64,000 nucleotides of DNA from GCA-003244245 sp049673305. Lineage in GTDB: Bacteria; Actinomycetota; Actinomycetes; Mycobacteriales; Pseudonocardiaceae. The notes under the pieces were generated by a model. It had not been told where the DNA came from, made no database searches, and saw only the letters and a program-made list of their open reading frames with translations. Shown piece by piece: positions 9,000-18,652 of the stretch; position 1 is the stretch's first letter, and every line of letters begins with the position of its first letter. The translations under genes and the position numbers were made by a program. The stretch covers positions 1-64,000 of the forward strand of contig JBATXM010000185.1 in the NCBI GenBank assembly GCA_049673305.1. Direction: 5' to 3'.

Positions 9000-9357
9000 G
9001 ACACCGCCCTCTCAACGGCCTCCGCTGCGGTGGAGGCCACCCGACGGGCTTGCCGGACAGCCCGATGATCACGGCCCGGTCGTCGCTGGCCGCCGTGCGA
9101 TTGCGCCACATTCGGCCACACTCCACGCATCGGTGCACCACGCTGTTCTCACCGCCTTCGTACAGCACGCCAACCGGTTCCATCAGTCCACCACAGTCGG
9201 CGAGCCGATCGCCAGGCAGCACATCGACATGCCGCGACCACAGGCAACGCGGGCAGTGGTTGGTGTACCCGGTGCCACGAACTGAGCAGCCGCAGTGCGC
9301 ACACACGAAATCCTCCGGCCGACGGGTGAACCGGCGGGACTCGTCGGACATGCTCAC
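8989..9357 (-). CDS. RNHCP domain zinc-ribbon protein
   Basis: 122 residues. Two CxxC zinc knuckles, FVCAHCGCSV and HRCVECGRMW, flank the family core GYTNHCPRCLWSRHVD and PGDRLADCGGLMEPV. RNHCP proteins are small bacterial zinc-ribbon proteins of unknown biochemical role. The start at 9357 has a second ATG two codons later. It is cotranscribed with the overlapping VOC gene. Confidence 0.88.
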   Translation of the reverse strand: MSMSDESRRFTRRPEDFVCAHCGCSVRGTGYTNHCPRCLWSRHVDVLPGDRLADCGGLMEPVGVLYEGGENSVVHRCVECGRMWRNRTAASDDRAVIIGLSGKPVGWPPPQRRPLRGRCHDC

Positions 9358-10058
9358 CTCCTGTCTGGGTCCATCGACAACACCGGTCCCATTCTCGACC
9401 AGGCGAGGATGCTCCGAATACTCGAGGCCACGGCATCGATGTTCGCCGAAATCTGGGTGGTACTACGGTCACCAGATTTTCCTGCGAACGCCTCACGGGT
9501 GCCCCAGGTCAGATTTCGATCAAGAAAATACTTCAGGAGTCAGAGTCCTTGGTAAGGGTGTCGTTGAGGATGCGGGTGCGTATCTGGAAGAGTAGGTGGG
9601 CTCCGCAGGGCATGGCCATTTCAAGAGCGGTTTTATAATTGCAGTGGTCACGTCTCCCGCCCCCGGCATCTCGGCGCTGGGCCACGGTGGGCGTCGCTAC
9701 CCAGCTGAATGCGGCGCGACACGGACCGTTGTCCGCTCTGTGACACCTCCCCACACCGCGACAGTTCTTCCCCAGACCACACCGACAGTGACATCGGTCC
9801 GTGGTATGGCAGACATTGAACACCCGACCCACCAATACGATCGCGAAACGACCGTGCCTGGGTAGGCGATGCCACACTCACGGCCGTGGATGACAAACCG
9901 GTGCAGATGCTCACCCTGTCAGCCGAAGGCGATCTGCAGCACCACGTGCAGGCCGGTGATCGAAGTCGAGAGCTCCCCAGTGTCAGGCATGGCACCCATC
10001 CTGCGCGCCGCCACTGATCGACCCCGGCCACCGCAGCCAGACATGCCTGGCCAAAGCG
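9358..10058. other. Region with decayed coding remnants and no supported gene
   Basis: About 700 bases. On the - strand a frame ending at 9533 has a plausible C-terminal look (ALEMAMPCGAHLLFQI), but its upstream codons look like noise. On the + strand a 43-codon frame (9886-10017, GTG start, MLTLSAEGDLQHHVQ) is interrupted by a stop. Both look like pieces of degraded genes at the edge of an insertion, but I cannot name either. Confidence 0.35.
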
Positions 10059-10208
10059 ATGAGCGCCTTGGAACAAATAGCCAAGGACATCCACCGACAC
10101 CGGGCCATCGGTGAGCTGATGGGCATGACCGACTCGCCGCTCCAGTCCATCGTGGTATTGTTGAAACTGTCGACGTTTCGCCCAATACGTTCTCGAATGC
10201 ACAGCTAG
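10059..10208 (+). CDS. Possible 49-residue ORF or gene remnant
   Basis: A short frame with protein-like composition (MSALEQIAKDIHRHRAIGEL then MGMTDSPLQSIVVLLKLS). It stays open upstream to about base 10017 and ends ten bases before the small membrane gene. It may be the 3' remnant of a longer gene or a small gene coupled to the next one. No family is recognised and the ribosome binding site is weak. Confidence 0.3.
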   Translation: MSALEQIAKDIHRHRAIGELMGMTDSPLQSIVVLLKLSTFRPIRSRMHS

Positions 10209-10217
10209 GGGTTTTCC

Positions 10218-10451
10218 TTGTCTACCGCCCTCTCCATATTCCTGGTTTTTTTACTGCTTACGGTACTTATAATTTGTCCCATCATTAATGGCATGAAGGG
10301 TAAATTCGGGATGATCCTCTTAGGCTTGATTATCCATCCATGCTGGGTATTTGGTGCAATCTTGATCGCAAAGCCGGATTCATTTTGGGCTCGACGTTTT
10401 TATGGTCCCGAAAAAATGAGCCGTGCGCGAATTCGTTTTACCAAGAGATAA
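10218..10451 (+). CDS. Small AT-richer membrane protein
   Basis: 77 residues, starting at TTG 10218 behind AGGGG. Two hydrophobic segments (about residues 4-22 and 30-50) are joined by a short basic turn (GMKGKFG), and the C-terminus is basic (RARIRFTKR). Codon use is strikingly unlike the surroundings, with many A/T third positions (ATA, TTA, AAA, TTT), so the gene is probably foreign. No function can be assigned. Confidence 0.6.
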   Translation: MSTALSIFLVFLLLTVLIICPIINGMKGKFGMILLGLIIHPCWVFGAILIAKPDSFWARRFYGPEKMSRARIRFTKR

Positions 10452-10527
10452 ATAGGTTTCTGGACAGGGAGAGCATCTCTGCGAGAGCCAAGTCTGGGAT
10501 CAACAACCCGCGCTCGGCCAACGCCAC

Positions 10528-12186
10528 TCACCGGCGCAGCCGCAACGCAGCGGGGGCGTCGGCGGGGACGGCGGGCGTGTGCGGCGGGATGGGGTCCAGT
10601 TGTTGGTAGGCCTCGCCCGGGGCGGGCCGCAGATCCACCTCACCCTTGTTGGGCCACAGGGCGAAGGCTCGCTCGGCCAGCGCGGTGATGGTCAGCGCCG
10701 GGTTCACCCCGAGATTCGCGCTGAGGGCTGATCCGTCCACCACGGACAGGCCCGGATAGCCGTGCACCCGATGGTAGGCGTCGATGACGCCGTCGGCGGC
10801 GGTCGCGCCCATCGGGGCGCCACCGAGGAAATGCGCGGTCATCGGGATCTCGAACAGCTCCCCCCAGGTGCTACCGGCGGTACCGCCGATGTACTGGGCG
10901 ACGAGCTGGCTGGCCTGGAAACCGGCCGGGATGAAGGTGGGATTGGGTGCGCCGTGACCGGGCCGCGAGGTGAGCCGGCCACGGCGGCGGTAGGTGGTCA
11001 GCGAGTTGTCCAGGGTCTGCATCACCAGCAGGATCACCGTCCGCTCGCTCCAGCGCCGTACCGACAGCAGCCGCACCGTCTTGACCGGGTGCCGGGCGAG
11101 GAAACCCAGCAGCTGCCGCCAACGCGGCGTGTCCGACGCACCATTGGTAGCCACCGTCTGCAGCAGACCCATCGCGTTACTGCCCCGCCCGTAGCGGACC
11201 GGCTCAATGTGGGTGTGCTCATCGGGGTGGAAGGAGGAGGTGATGGCCACCCCTCGGGAAAAGTCGCGCAGCGGATCCACCGTGTCCCGGCTGGCGCCGA
11301 CGATCGCCTCGGAGTTCGACCGGGTCAGCTCGCCCAGCCGGGGCGAGAGCGCGGGTAGCACACCCTTGTCATGCATCCGGTGCAGCAGCTGCTGGGTACC
11401 CCAGGTGCCGGCGGCGAGCACCACCTGGTTCGCCTGGATCGTCTGGCGCTTCCTAGTTCCGGTGCGCACGGCGTCAACCAGCCAGGTCCCGTCGGGCTGC
11501 GGGCGCACGGCGGTCACCGTGGTCAGCGGGTGCACGGTGGTCCCGACCCGCTCCGCGAGGTACAGGTAGTTCTTCACCAGGGTGTTCTTGGCGCCCACCC
11601 GGCAGCCGGTCATGCAGGAGCCGCATTCGGTGCAGCCGCTTCGCCGGGGGCCAGCGCCGCCGAAGTAGGGATCGTCAACCTCCTCACCCGGCCGGCCGAA
11701 GAACACCCCCACGGGCGTGGGGTGGTAGCTCTCCGGGACCCCCATGTCCCGCGCGACCCGCTGCAGCACCTCATCGGCGGCCGTGTGACCGAGGTAGGTG
11801 CTCACCCCGAGCATCCGCTGCGCCTGGTCGTAGTGGACGTCGAGCTCGGTGCGCCAGTCGGCGAGGTGCGCCCATTGCGGGTCATCGAAGAACGCGTCGG
11901 ACGGCCGGCACAGGGTGTTGGCGTAGTTCAACGACCCACCCCCGACACCAGCGCCGGCCAGCACCACAAGATCACGCAACAGGTGGATGCGCTGGATGCC
12001 GTAGCACCCCAGAGCCGGCGCCCAGAGGAACTTACGCAACTGCCAGGACGTGGTGGCCAGCTCATCATCAGCGAAGCGCCGCCCCGCCTCGAGCACACCG
12101 ACCCGGTAGCCCTTCTCGGTCAGCCGCAACGCGGCGACACTGCCCCCAAACCCTGAGCCCACCACCACCACGTCGTAGTCGACCAC
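10528..12186 (-). CDS. choD: GMC-type flavin oxidoreductase, cholesterol-oxidase-like (ChoD family)
   Basis: 552 residues. The N-terminal dinucleotide-binding motif VVVGSGFGGSVAALRL binds FAD, GAGVGGGSLNYAN is the second FAD contact, and the C-terminal SALSANLGVNPALTITALAE carries the substrate/FAD closure. A cysteine cluster CTECGSCMTGCRVGAKNT near residue 190 is typical of the ChoD/Rv3409c subgroup of GMC enzymes rather than secreted cholesterol oxidases. There is no signal peptide. The GTG start at 12186 has a strong GAGGAGG site. In mycobacteria it lies directly downstream of guaB3, as here apart from the inserted NACHT locus. The substrate is probably a sterol or another bulky alcohol, but this is unproven. 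Confidence 0.85.
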   Translation of the reverse strand: MVDYDVVVVGSGFGGSVAALRLTEKGYRVGVLEAGRRFADDELATTSWQLRKFLWAPALGCYGIQRIHLLRDLVVLAGAGVGGGSLNYANTLCRPSDAFFDDPQWAHLADWRTELDVHYDQAQRMLGVSTYLGHTAADEVLQRVARDMGVPESYHPTPVGVFFGRPGEEVDDPYFGGAGPRRSGCTECGSCMTGCRVGAKNTLVKNYLYLAERVGTTVHPLTTVTAVRPQPDGTWLVDAVRTGTRKRQTIQANQVVLAAGTWGTQQLLHRMHDKGVLPALSPRLGELTRSNSEAIVGASRDTVDPLRDFSRGVAITSSFHPDEHTHIEPVRYGRGSNAMGLLQTVATNGASDTPRWRQLLGFLARHPVKTVRLLSVRRWSERTVILLVMQTLDNSLTTYRRRGRLTSRPGHGAPNPTFIPAGFQASQLVAQYIGGTAGSTWGELFEIPMTAHFLGGAPMGATAADGVIDAYHRVHGYPGLSVVDGSALSANLGVNPALTITALAERAFALWPNKGEVDLRPAPGEAYQQLDPIPPHTPAVPADAPAALRLRR

Positions 12187-12249
12187 GCAAGACCTCCTCG
12201 TCCGTACCTGATGCAGGGTAAACCGAGTCCCCGGCGGGAAATCACCCTG

Positions 12250-15200
12250 TTACGACGGTCGCGGTGGATCTTCGGCCATGAGTTCGGGCAGGATTTCGTT
12301 CGCCATCCGGACGAGGTCCGGACCGTCCGGACGACGGTTGGGACTGCGCGGACCGCCGTCAGGTGATTTCCCCGCTTCTTTGATCCGTTCAATGACGTCA
12401 CCTAACCAACTGGCGGGCAATCGGTGGACGTCTGCGGCCAGTTGACGAAGAACATGAGCCCGGAAGCACGCTCTGGTACTGACATCTTGGGGCGCGAAGC
12501 CGTTGAACGAGATTCGGAGGCATGTATCGTAAGCGGCCGTCAGCTCATCTAGACAATTCTCCTGACTCGCAGTGATCCACAGGGTGACCAGTGCATTCGC
12601 AGCTGACACAGGCCGTCCCTGCACTTGATAGTCGTGGAATGCGGTGATTGTCGCGCCGAGGTTGCCTGCGAGAGGTTCGAGTGCGTGCGCAACGGCGTCA
12701 TCCCCACTATCACAGTGGAAATTGCTCTGCGCGCGAATTTCTTCGATGTTGCGCGTCCAGATCGAATAACTTAGTGGGTGATTCAATTTCCGCTCTTTAC
12801 ACCCTGGACCAAAATTGTACGTCCAGTACGGATCGGAAGGCACAGTACTCAGCTCAGTTATTTCGCGTATTCGCAGGCGCAGGATTCGTCGATCACCATC
12901 CCACCCCCGATGGAGCTCCAGCGTGCGAAGGAGACCCCTCCAACCTTCCTCGGGGAATTGGGAGCGCCACAGTAAAGTGGTTCGTCGCCAGTCTTCTACC
13001 GGATCGGTGCGGCCAGGGAACAACTGCTGTTCGGTGATCTCCCCGGCGGTGAGCACAGCCAGCAGGACGAGGTTCGCCGAGTAGGCCGCATGGCGGGCGG
13101 GAACGGAAATCCGGTCCGGTTCGTAGCTGTCGTAGCTGGTGTCATGTCGTGGCAGGAGTGAGTGATGGAACAGGGTCAGGAGCAGGTCCCGGCCTGTCTG
13201 GGGCAGCGTCGGCAACTGTTCGGTGAGGAAGTTCACGATCGTGCTGCGCATGGTCAAGGGCGCGAATGACAGCAGGGCGTGCAGAAAAGCGTCATCGGGG
13301 GGTGCTGGCCGGCTGCGTGTTGTGCTGCGGGCGGCGGTGTCGGCCAGGTCGTTGAGCTCCCGCGTGACGAGGCGCGCGATGAGGTACTCACCGAAGGTGG
13401 CGTGCAGGAACTCGTAGGTTTTCAGCCGGGTGGTGTCGCGGGTGGCCTGGGCTTCGTGGATGAAGAAGAATCGCCCGATCACGACCTCGGCCGCGGTGAG
13501 TGGGGCGCGCAACCCGGATGTGGGACGCTGCCGTTCACCTGGCTCGCCCAGCAGCGCGGGAAGGTCGGCGTCGAGCTCGGCTTCGGTCACCCACTGGCGA
13601 CCGCGAGTGAACATCGCGAACGCCACCACCGATAGACGAAGCAGCTCGCGGTCGACTGCCTGCTCGAACTGGGTGGCGGAGAGGGCCGCCCCTGTCTTGC
13701 GCACCTCACGTTTGGCGAACTGGGTCAGCAGTCGCTCATACAACTCGGTTTGTCCCAGCACCGCGTCCTCGCGCTGTAGCGGGTTGCCGTCGGTGTCGTA
13801 GAGCGCGAGCATCAGCAACAACAGCGGCTGGCAGGCCAGCTCGACGTGGGCAAGTACTGTCTCGACCGGCAGGGGGCGCAGGCCACGGGCTGCGAGAGGG
13901 GACGCGTTAGCGGCGTTCCACACCGCGAGCCACTGCGCGATCTGGTTGTCGCGGAACGGCTCAAGCCGCACAGCGACCATGCCTGACGCAGGCCGAGCCC
14001 GGTCGGCGACGGCGGTGCGGCTGGTCACCAGCACGACCACCGGCCTGCCTTGGTCAGCCTCACGGCGCTGAAAGTCCGCGATCTTCTCCAGGTAGTCGGA
14101 CTGGCTCGCCCCGGTCGCCTGCAGCAACTCGTCGAACCCGTCCAGCAGCACCACCGGCAGGGCATCTCCCGCGCTGCGCGCAAGGGCGGCCCACAGCATG
14201 CTCTCGCCGGTAGCGGCCCTGATGGCGTGCTCGATCTGAGCGTGCAGATCGGCATCAGCAGGTATCTCGCGCAACACCACCCGCAACGCCAGGAACTCGC
14301 TAGGCGGCAGCCGCGCCGCCAGCACCTGGGTGAGCACCGACTTCCCGGAACCCGGTTGGCCGAGCACCAGCAGGGGTGCCTCAGTGGCCTGGGGCGCGGT
14401 GAGATGCCCGATGAGAAACCCCTCCAGGTCATCCCGGACCGGCCGCTCATTCCACCAGTGCTCCTCGGCGAGCCGGTCAGCCATCTGCACCTGAGCGATC
14501 CGGAACTCCGGATTCACATAAGCCTCTCCCAGCGTCGGCATGCGCAGCCCTTCCGGAATCTCCCCGGAAGAGAGGATCGGCCGGTGGAGCGCGGCCTGGT
14601 AGGCGCGAGCCACAGCGAGACGCCGCTCATCGGGCACCCGGCCGGTACTGATGGCGGCAAGAACCTCCTGCACCCTGACCAGGCCAACATTCACCCGCTG
14701 GATCTCAGCGCGAGTCGCCTGGTGATCCACCAGATTCGCCCACAAAGCAACTTCGGGAAAATCAGTCGCCAGTCGCCGGAACAGTTCCTCATACCGTGCG
14801 ACGGCTCGGGCTGGCACGTCAGCGCGCATCGTGTCGCGGAACCGTTGCCGGTGGGTGTCGTCCAACCGATCCCACACGGCCAGACCCGCCACGAACCCGA
14901 ACACCTCCTCCGACAGCTGCTCGTAGAAGCCGTTCAACGTCTCCAGAGTCAGCTCGTATGGTCGCTGGGCGGCCGGTATCGGGACATCGGTCCGCAGCAG
15001 CGCATCCGCCAACTTTCGCAAACTCGCGGTCCCAGCCTCGCCGCCGGTGGCTACCGCAACCTGCTCAGCTCCAGTGAATTTCAGCTCCTTGTCGTCGAAC
15101 GGCAGGCTGACCTGCCGCAGAGCCTCGAAATACGCCGTGAGCACGATGACCGCGTGCGCGGCGGCAAGCCGCTCACTGCGACCCAACCGGCTCACCCCAC

Positions 15201-15456
15201 GCAGCCGCTCCGCCAACCCAGAGACCAGATCACCACTGAGCCGGGCCAGCTCCGACTTCGGAGCGAGGAGACTCAACGCGAATCCCGCCCCGGCGGCCGA
15301 AGCCACCAACAGGATCCCCCCAACCAGCCGGTCCAATGCCGCAACCGTCCGGTTCTCCCGGCCGCCCAGCAGTTTCACCGCATCGGCATAACTCAAGCCT
15401 CTGGCCATCAGGCCGACAGCTCCCTCCAGGTGCGCCCGGCGGTGCAGCCACTCCAC
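12250..15456 (-). CDS. NACHT-domain STAND NTPase, candidate antiphage protein
   Basis: 1068 residues from the GTG at 15456 (or about 1052 from the ATG at 15408). The N-terminal 340 residues are helical, beginning with LSYADAVKLLGG and a hydrophobic stretch (ILLVASAAGAGFALSLLA, residues 49-66) as in NACHT N-terminal helical domains. The NACHT module follows, with Walker A GQPGSGKS at 366-373 and Walker B LPVVLLDGFDEL near 433-444. A DTTRLKTYEFLHATFGEYLI segment lies after the ATPase, and a long helical C-terminal region may sense the trigger. Bacterial NACHT proteins are NLR-like sensors in phage defence. It lies 32 bases after a small gene on the same strand and is inserted between choD and guaB3, which are neighbours in mycobacteria. 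Confidence 0.8.
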   Translation of the reverse strand: MEWLHRRAHLEGAVGLMARGLSYADAVKLLGGRENRTVAALDRLVGGILLVASAAGAGFALSLLAPKSELARLSGDLVSGLAERLRGVSRLGRSERLAAAHAVIVLTAYFEALRQVSLPFDDKELKFTGAEQVAVATGGEAGTASLRKLADALLRTDVPIPAAQRPYELTLETLNGFYEQLSEEVFGFVAGLAVWDRLDDTHRQRFRDTMRADVPARAVARYEELFRRLATDFPEVALWANLVDHQATRAEIQRVNVGLVRVQEVLAAISTGRVPDERRLAVARAYQAALHRPILSSGEIPEGLRMPTLGEAYVNPEFRIAQVQMADRLAEEHWWNERPVRDDLEGFLIGHLTAPQATEAPLLVLGQPGSGKSVLTQVLAARLPPSEFLALRVVLREIPADADLHAQIEHAIRAATGESMLWAALARSAGDALPVVLLDGFDELLQATGASQSDYLEKIADFQRREADQGRPVVVLVTSRTAVADRARPASGMVAVRLEPFRDNQIAQWLAVWNAANASPLAARGLRPLPVETVLAHVELACQPLLLLMLALYDTDGNPLQREDAVLGQTELYERLLTQFAKREVRKTGAALSATQFEQAVDRELLRLSVVAFAMFTRGRQWVTEAELDADLPALLGEPGERQRPTSGLRAPLTAAEVVIGRFFFIHEAQATRDTTRLKTYEFLHATFGEYLIARLVTRELNDLADTAARSTTRSRPAPPDDAFLHALLSFAPLTMRSTIVNFLTEQLPTLPQTGRDLLLTLFHHSLLPRHDTSYDSYEPDRISVPARHAAYSANLVLLAVLTAGEITEQQLFPGRTDPVEDWRRTTLLWRSQFPEEGWRGLLRTLELHRGWDGDRRILRLRIREITELSTVPSDPYWTYNFGPGCKERKLNHPLSYSIWTRNIEEIRAQSNFHCDSGDDAVAHALEPLAGNLGATITAFHDYQVQGRPVSAANALVTLWITASQENCLDELTAAYDTCLRISFNGFAPQDVSTRACFRAHVLRQLAADVHRLPASWLGDVIERIKEAGKSPDGGPRSPNRRPDGPDLVRMANEILPELMAEDPPRPS

Positions 15457-15488
15457 CGGGCGCCGGCGCCAAGATCAATAAATCGCCG

Positions 15489-15740
15489 TCATGGCTGGTA
15501 GCCGCCGTTGATCCACGACTGGAAGAGCGCGACCCGCTCCGATGACCAAGGGTTCTCACCGCTACCGGGCGGAGGCATCAACCCCTGCGACACCTGCTGG
15601 TAAACTTCGGCCGCGTTGGTGGGATTGCTCATGTATGAGTAATCGTTGAGGGTGACGCCTTGCTCGGCCATGTGGTCGATGTCCATCTGCGTGAACAGTG
15701 GGAGAATGTCGCGCTGGAAGCTGGTAGAGCTGGTAGTCAT
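15489..15740 (-). CDS. Small conserved protein upstream of the NACHT gene
   Basis: 83 residues from ATG 15740. The pattern is FQRDILPLFTQMDIDHM, then MPPPGSGENPWSSERVALF and a C-terminal WINGGYQP. It recalls short domains that end in a WSxERVxLFxxWIxxG motif in bacterial proteins beside oxidoreductases, but I cannot name the family. There is no signal peptide or transmembrane segment and no cysteine. The 32-base spacing to the NACHT gene and shared strand suggest one transcript. It could be a partner or trigger of the NACHT protein, or unrelated cargo of the same insertion. Confidence 0.7.
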   Translation of the reverse strand: MTTSSTSFQRDILPLFTQMDIDHMAEQGVTLNDYSYMSNPTNAAEVYQQVSQGLMPPPGSGENPWSSERVALFQSWINGGYQP

Positions 15741-15871
15741 GGCTGCCCCTCTGAACCCATGGAGTACCGTCGGCTGGACACCCTCGCAAGAAGCCTCTCC
15801 CCGCGCGGCGCCCATCGAGCAGGTGCCACGCTATCCAATTGTCGAGCGTGCGTCGACAGGGCCGGTGAGCC

Positions 15872-16999
15872 TCAGGGGCGCAGGGTCAGGCCGACTTTCT
15901 GGAACTCTTTGAGTTCTGAGTACCCGGTTTTGGCCATCGCGCGGCGCAACGCGCCGAACAGGTTCACCGTACCGCTGGGATCGTCGGAGGGGCCAAACAA
16001 CAGCGTGTCGATGCCGATTGAGCCCTCCGCCACATCGGTGACGTGACTGCGCGGCAGTGACGGGTGCGCGGCGGCGGCCGTCCAGTACAAGCCGTTGCCG
16101 GGCGCCTCACGTGCGGCGGCCAGCGGTTTGCCGAGCATCACCGCGTCCGCCCCGCAGGCGATCGCCTTGGCGATGTCACCACTGGTGCGTATCCCACCGT
16201 CGGCGATCACGTGCACGTAGCGCCCACCGGTCTCATCGAGGTAGTCCCGCCGGGCGGCTGCGGCGTCGGCGACCGCGGTGGCCATCGGCACCCCGATGCC
16301 GAGCACATCGCCGGTGGACGTGCTCGCACCCGCTCCGTGGCCGACGATGACGCCAGCCGCCCCGGTACGCATCAGGTGCATCGCGGTGCGGTAGTCACCC
16401 ACTCCGCCGGCGATGACCGGAACGTCCATCGACGCGATGAACTCCACGAGGTTGAGCGGCTCCGAAGCGCGGGAGACATGCTCAGCCGAGACGATGGTGC
16501 CCTGCACCATGAGGATCTCGACGCCAGCGGCGAGCAGCGCAGGGGCGAGATCCCGGGCATGTTGCGGGCTGACCCGGGCGGCCACCGTCACACCGGCCTG
16601 GGCCACCTGGCCGATCGCCTCGGTCAGCAACTCGAGGCGGATCGGAGCCGAGTGCCACTGCTGCAGCAGCCGCACCGCCGCCTTTTCGTCGGCCTCGTTG
16701 ATGGCAGGGGTGAGCTGGAACAGCAGCTTGTCGACGCCTGTGTGGCGGGCCCACAGCCCCTCGGCATTGAGCACCCCCAGCCCGCCCAACTCACCGATCC
16801 GGACCGCCATCGCTGGCGACACGATTGCGTCGGTGGGGTGAGTCACCAGCGGGATCTCGAACCGGTAGGCGTCGATCTGCCAGGCGGTGGACACCTCCCG
16901 GGAGGAGCGGGTACGCCGTGATGGCACGATCTGGACGTCATCGAAGTCATAACCAGGCCGCGCGGTGCGACCCATGCCGATCTCCACCAGCTCGTGCAT
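15872..16999 (-). CDS. guaB3: GuaB3 family IMP dehydrogenase-related protein
   Basis: 375 residues with a TIM-barrel of the IMPDH/GMP reductase family and no CBS domains. The family opening VEIGMGRTARPGYDFDDVQI and the phosphate-binding VHVIADGGIRTSGDIAKAI are visible. The active-site loop reads GHGAGASTSTGDVLGIGV, without the catalytic Cys found as GSICTT in the neighbouring GuaB2. It sits two bases after guaB2 on the same strand, as in mycobacteria, and is probably cotranscribed. The enzymatic activity of actinobacterial GuaB3 is uncertain. Confidence 0.93.
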   Translation of the reverse strand: MHELVEIGMGRTARPGYDFDDVQIVPSRRTRSSREVSTAWQIDAYRFEIPLVTHPTDAIVSPAMAVRIGELGGLGVLNAEGLWARHTGVDKLLFQLTPAINEADEKAAVRLLQQWHSAPIRLELLTEAIGQVAQAGVTVAARVSPQHARDLAPALLAAGVEILMVQGTIVSAEHVSRASEPLNLVEFIASMDVPVIAGGVGDYRTAMHLMRTGAAGVIVGHGAGASTSTGDVLGIGVPMATAVADAAAARRDYLDETGGRYVHVIADGGIRTSGDIAKAIACGADAVMLGKPLAAAREAPGNGLYWTAAAAHPSLPRSHVTDVAEGSIGIDTLLFGPSDDPSGTVNLFGALRRAMAKTGYSELKEFQKVGLTLRP

Positions 17000-17000
17000 G

Positions 17001-18509
17001 TCAGCGCACCGCGTAGTTCGGGGCCTCTACCGTCATGGTGATGTCATGCGGGTGGCCCTCCCTGAGACCCGCCGAGGTGATCCGTACCAGCTGCGCGCTC
17101 TGCAACGCCGGGATCGTCGCGGCACCGGCATAGCCCATCGCCGCCCGCAGGCCACCGACCAGTTGGTGGGCCACCAGCGACAGCGGGCCCCGGAACGGGA
17201 CCCGCCCCTCAATGCCCTCGGGTACCAGCTTGTCGTCGGAGAGCACGTCGTCAGCGAAGTAGCGGTCCCGGGAGTATGAGCGACCGTCGCGGCAGGCCAT
17301 GGCGCTCACCGAGCCCATCCCGCGATAGGTCTTGTACTGCTTGCCATCGACCAGGATCAACTCCCCCGGCGCCTCAGCGGTGCCGCCCAGCAAGCTGCCC
17401 AGCATCACTGTGCTGGCCCCCGCGACGATGGCCTTGGCGATGTCCCCGGAGAACTGGATACCGCCGTCGCCGATCACTGGAACACCCGAGGGACGGCAAG
17501 CCCGGTCCGCCTCGAAGATGGCGCTGATCTGTGGCACGCCCACCCCGGCCACCACCCGGGTGGTACAGATCGAGCCGGGGCCCACCCCGACCTTGACCGC
17601 GTCCGCGCCGGCGTCCACCAGCGCTTGCGCCCCAGCCCGGGTGGCCACGTTGCCACCGATGACATCGACGCCAGTGCCGAACTCGGCCTTGAGCAGGCTG
17701 ATCATCTCCAGCACGCCCCGGGAGTGCCCGTGCGCGGTGTCCACGACCAACACGTCGACCCCGGCATCGACCAGCAAGGTGGCCCGCTGCTTGGCGTCCT
17801 CGCCAACCCCGATCGCCGCACCTACCAGCAGCCGCCCGTCTGGGTCCTTGGTGGCCAGCGGATAGCGCTCAGTTTTCACGAAGTCCTTGACGGTGATCAG
17901 GCCGCGCAGCCTGCCGTGCCCGTCGACGATCGGCAGTTTCTCGATCTTGTGCCGGCGCAACAGGCCCAGTGCCGCGTCCGCGGTGACGCCCACCTGCGCG
18001 GTAATCAGCGGCGGCTTGGTCATCACCTCGGCGACCCGCTTGCCGTGGTCCACTTCGAAGCGCATGTCCCGGTTGGTGATGATGCCGACCAGCACGCCCG
18101 CAGAATCAGTGACGGGCACTCCGGAAATCCGGTAGCGGGCACACAGCGCATCCACGTCGGCCAGGGTGTCCTCCGGCAAGCAGGTCACCGGGTCAGTCAC
18201 CATGCCCGCCTCGGACCGCTTGACCACCTCGACCTGCGCGGCCTGCTCCTGCGCCGGCAGGTTGCGGTGCAGGACCCCCATTCCGCCGTGCCGGGCCATC
18301 GCGATGGCCATCCGCGCCTCGGTCACCGTGTCCATCGCCGAGGACAGCAGCGGTATCCGCAACGTGACGTTGCGGGACAACCTGGTCGTCGTGTCCACCT
18401 CTGCGGGCACGACGTCGGACTCGGCGGGCAGCAGCAGGACATCATCGAAGGTCAGACCAAGCAGCGCGAACTTCGACGGGAAGCTGGGCGCGGTGAGCTC
18501 GCTGGTCAT
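17001..18509 (-). CDS. guaB: Inosine-5'-monophosphate dehydrogenase
   Basis: 502 residues; catalyses NAD-dependent oxidation of IMP to XMP, the committed step of GTP synthesis. The barrel begins with LTFDDVLLLPAESDV and two CBS domains occupy about residues 105-220 (VTCLPEDTLADVDALCARYR). The catalytic loop GVGPGSICTTRVV provides the nucleophilic Cys, and the mobile flap includes YRGMGSVSAM. The start at 18509 gives the normal family length. It corresponds to mycobacterial guaB2, with guaB3 directly downstream. Confidence 0.97.
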   Translation of the reverse strand: MTSELTAPSFPSKFALLGLTFDDVLLLPAESDVVPAEVDTTTRLSRNVTLRIPLLSSAMDTVTEARMAIAMARHGGMGVLHRNLPAQEQAAQVEVVKRSEAGMVTDPVTCLPEDTLADVDALCARYRISGVPVTDSAGVLVGIITNRDMRFEVDHGKRVAEVMTKPPLITAQVGVTADAALGLLRRHKIEKLPIVDGHGRLRGLITVKDFVKTERYPLATKDPDGRLLVGAAIGVGEDAKQRATLLVDAGVDVLVVDTAHGHSRGVLEMISLLKAEFGTGVDVIGGNVATRAGAQALVDAGADAVKVGVGPGSICTTRVVAGVGVPQISAIFEADRACRPSGVPVIGDGGIQFSGDIAKAIVAGASTVMLGSLLGGTAEAPGELILVDGKQYKTYRGMGSVSAMACRDGRSYSRDRYFADDVLSDDKLVPEGIEGRVPFRGPLSLVAHQLVGGLRAAMGYAGAATIPALQSAQLVRITSAGLREGHPHDITMTVEAPNYAVR

Positions 18510-18652
18510 GCGACGATCGTATCCGTCTCAGGCGAATATCCCCGTGTGTTCGCCACAGCGTCTACGGGAGCCGTTCACTGGGACCGTGCACTGTGGCTGT
18601 TTACAGGGGCCGTTAACCCGGGGTCATCGACCGGGCAGGTACGGTGCCAGCC

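Noticed and set aside
9648..10202. 184-codon - strand frame
   Set aside because: Cys/Arg/Ser-rich without any structural pattern; the + strand frames in the same DNA look more protein-like.
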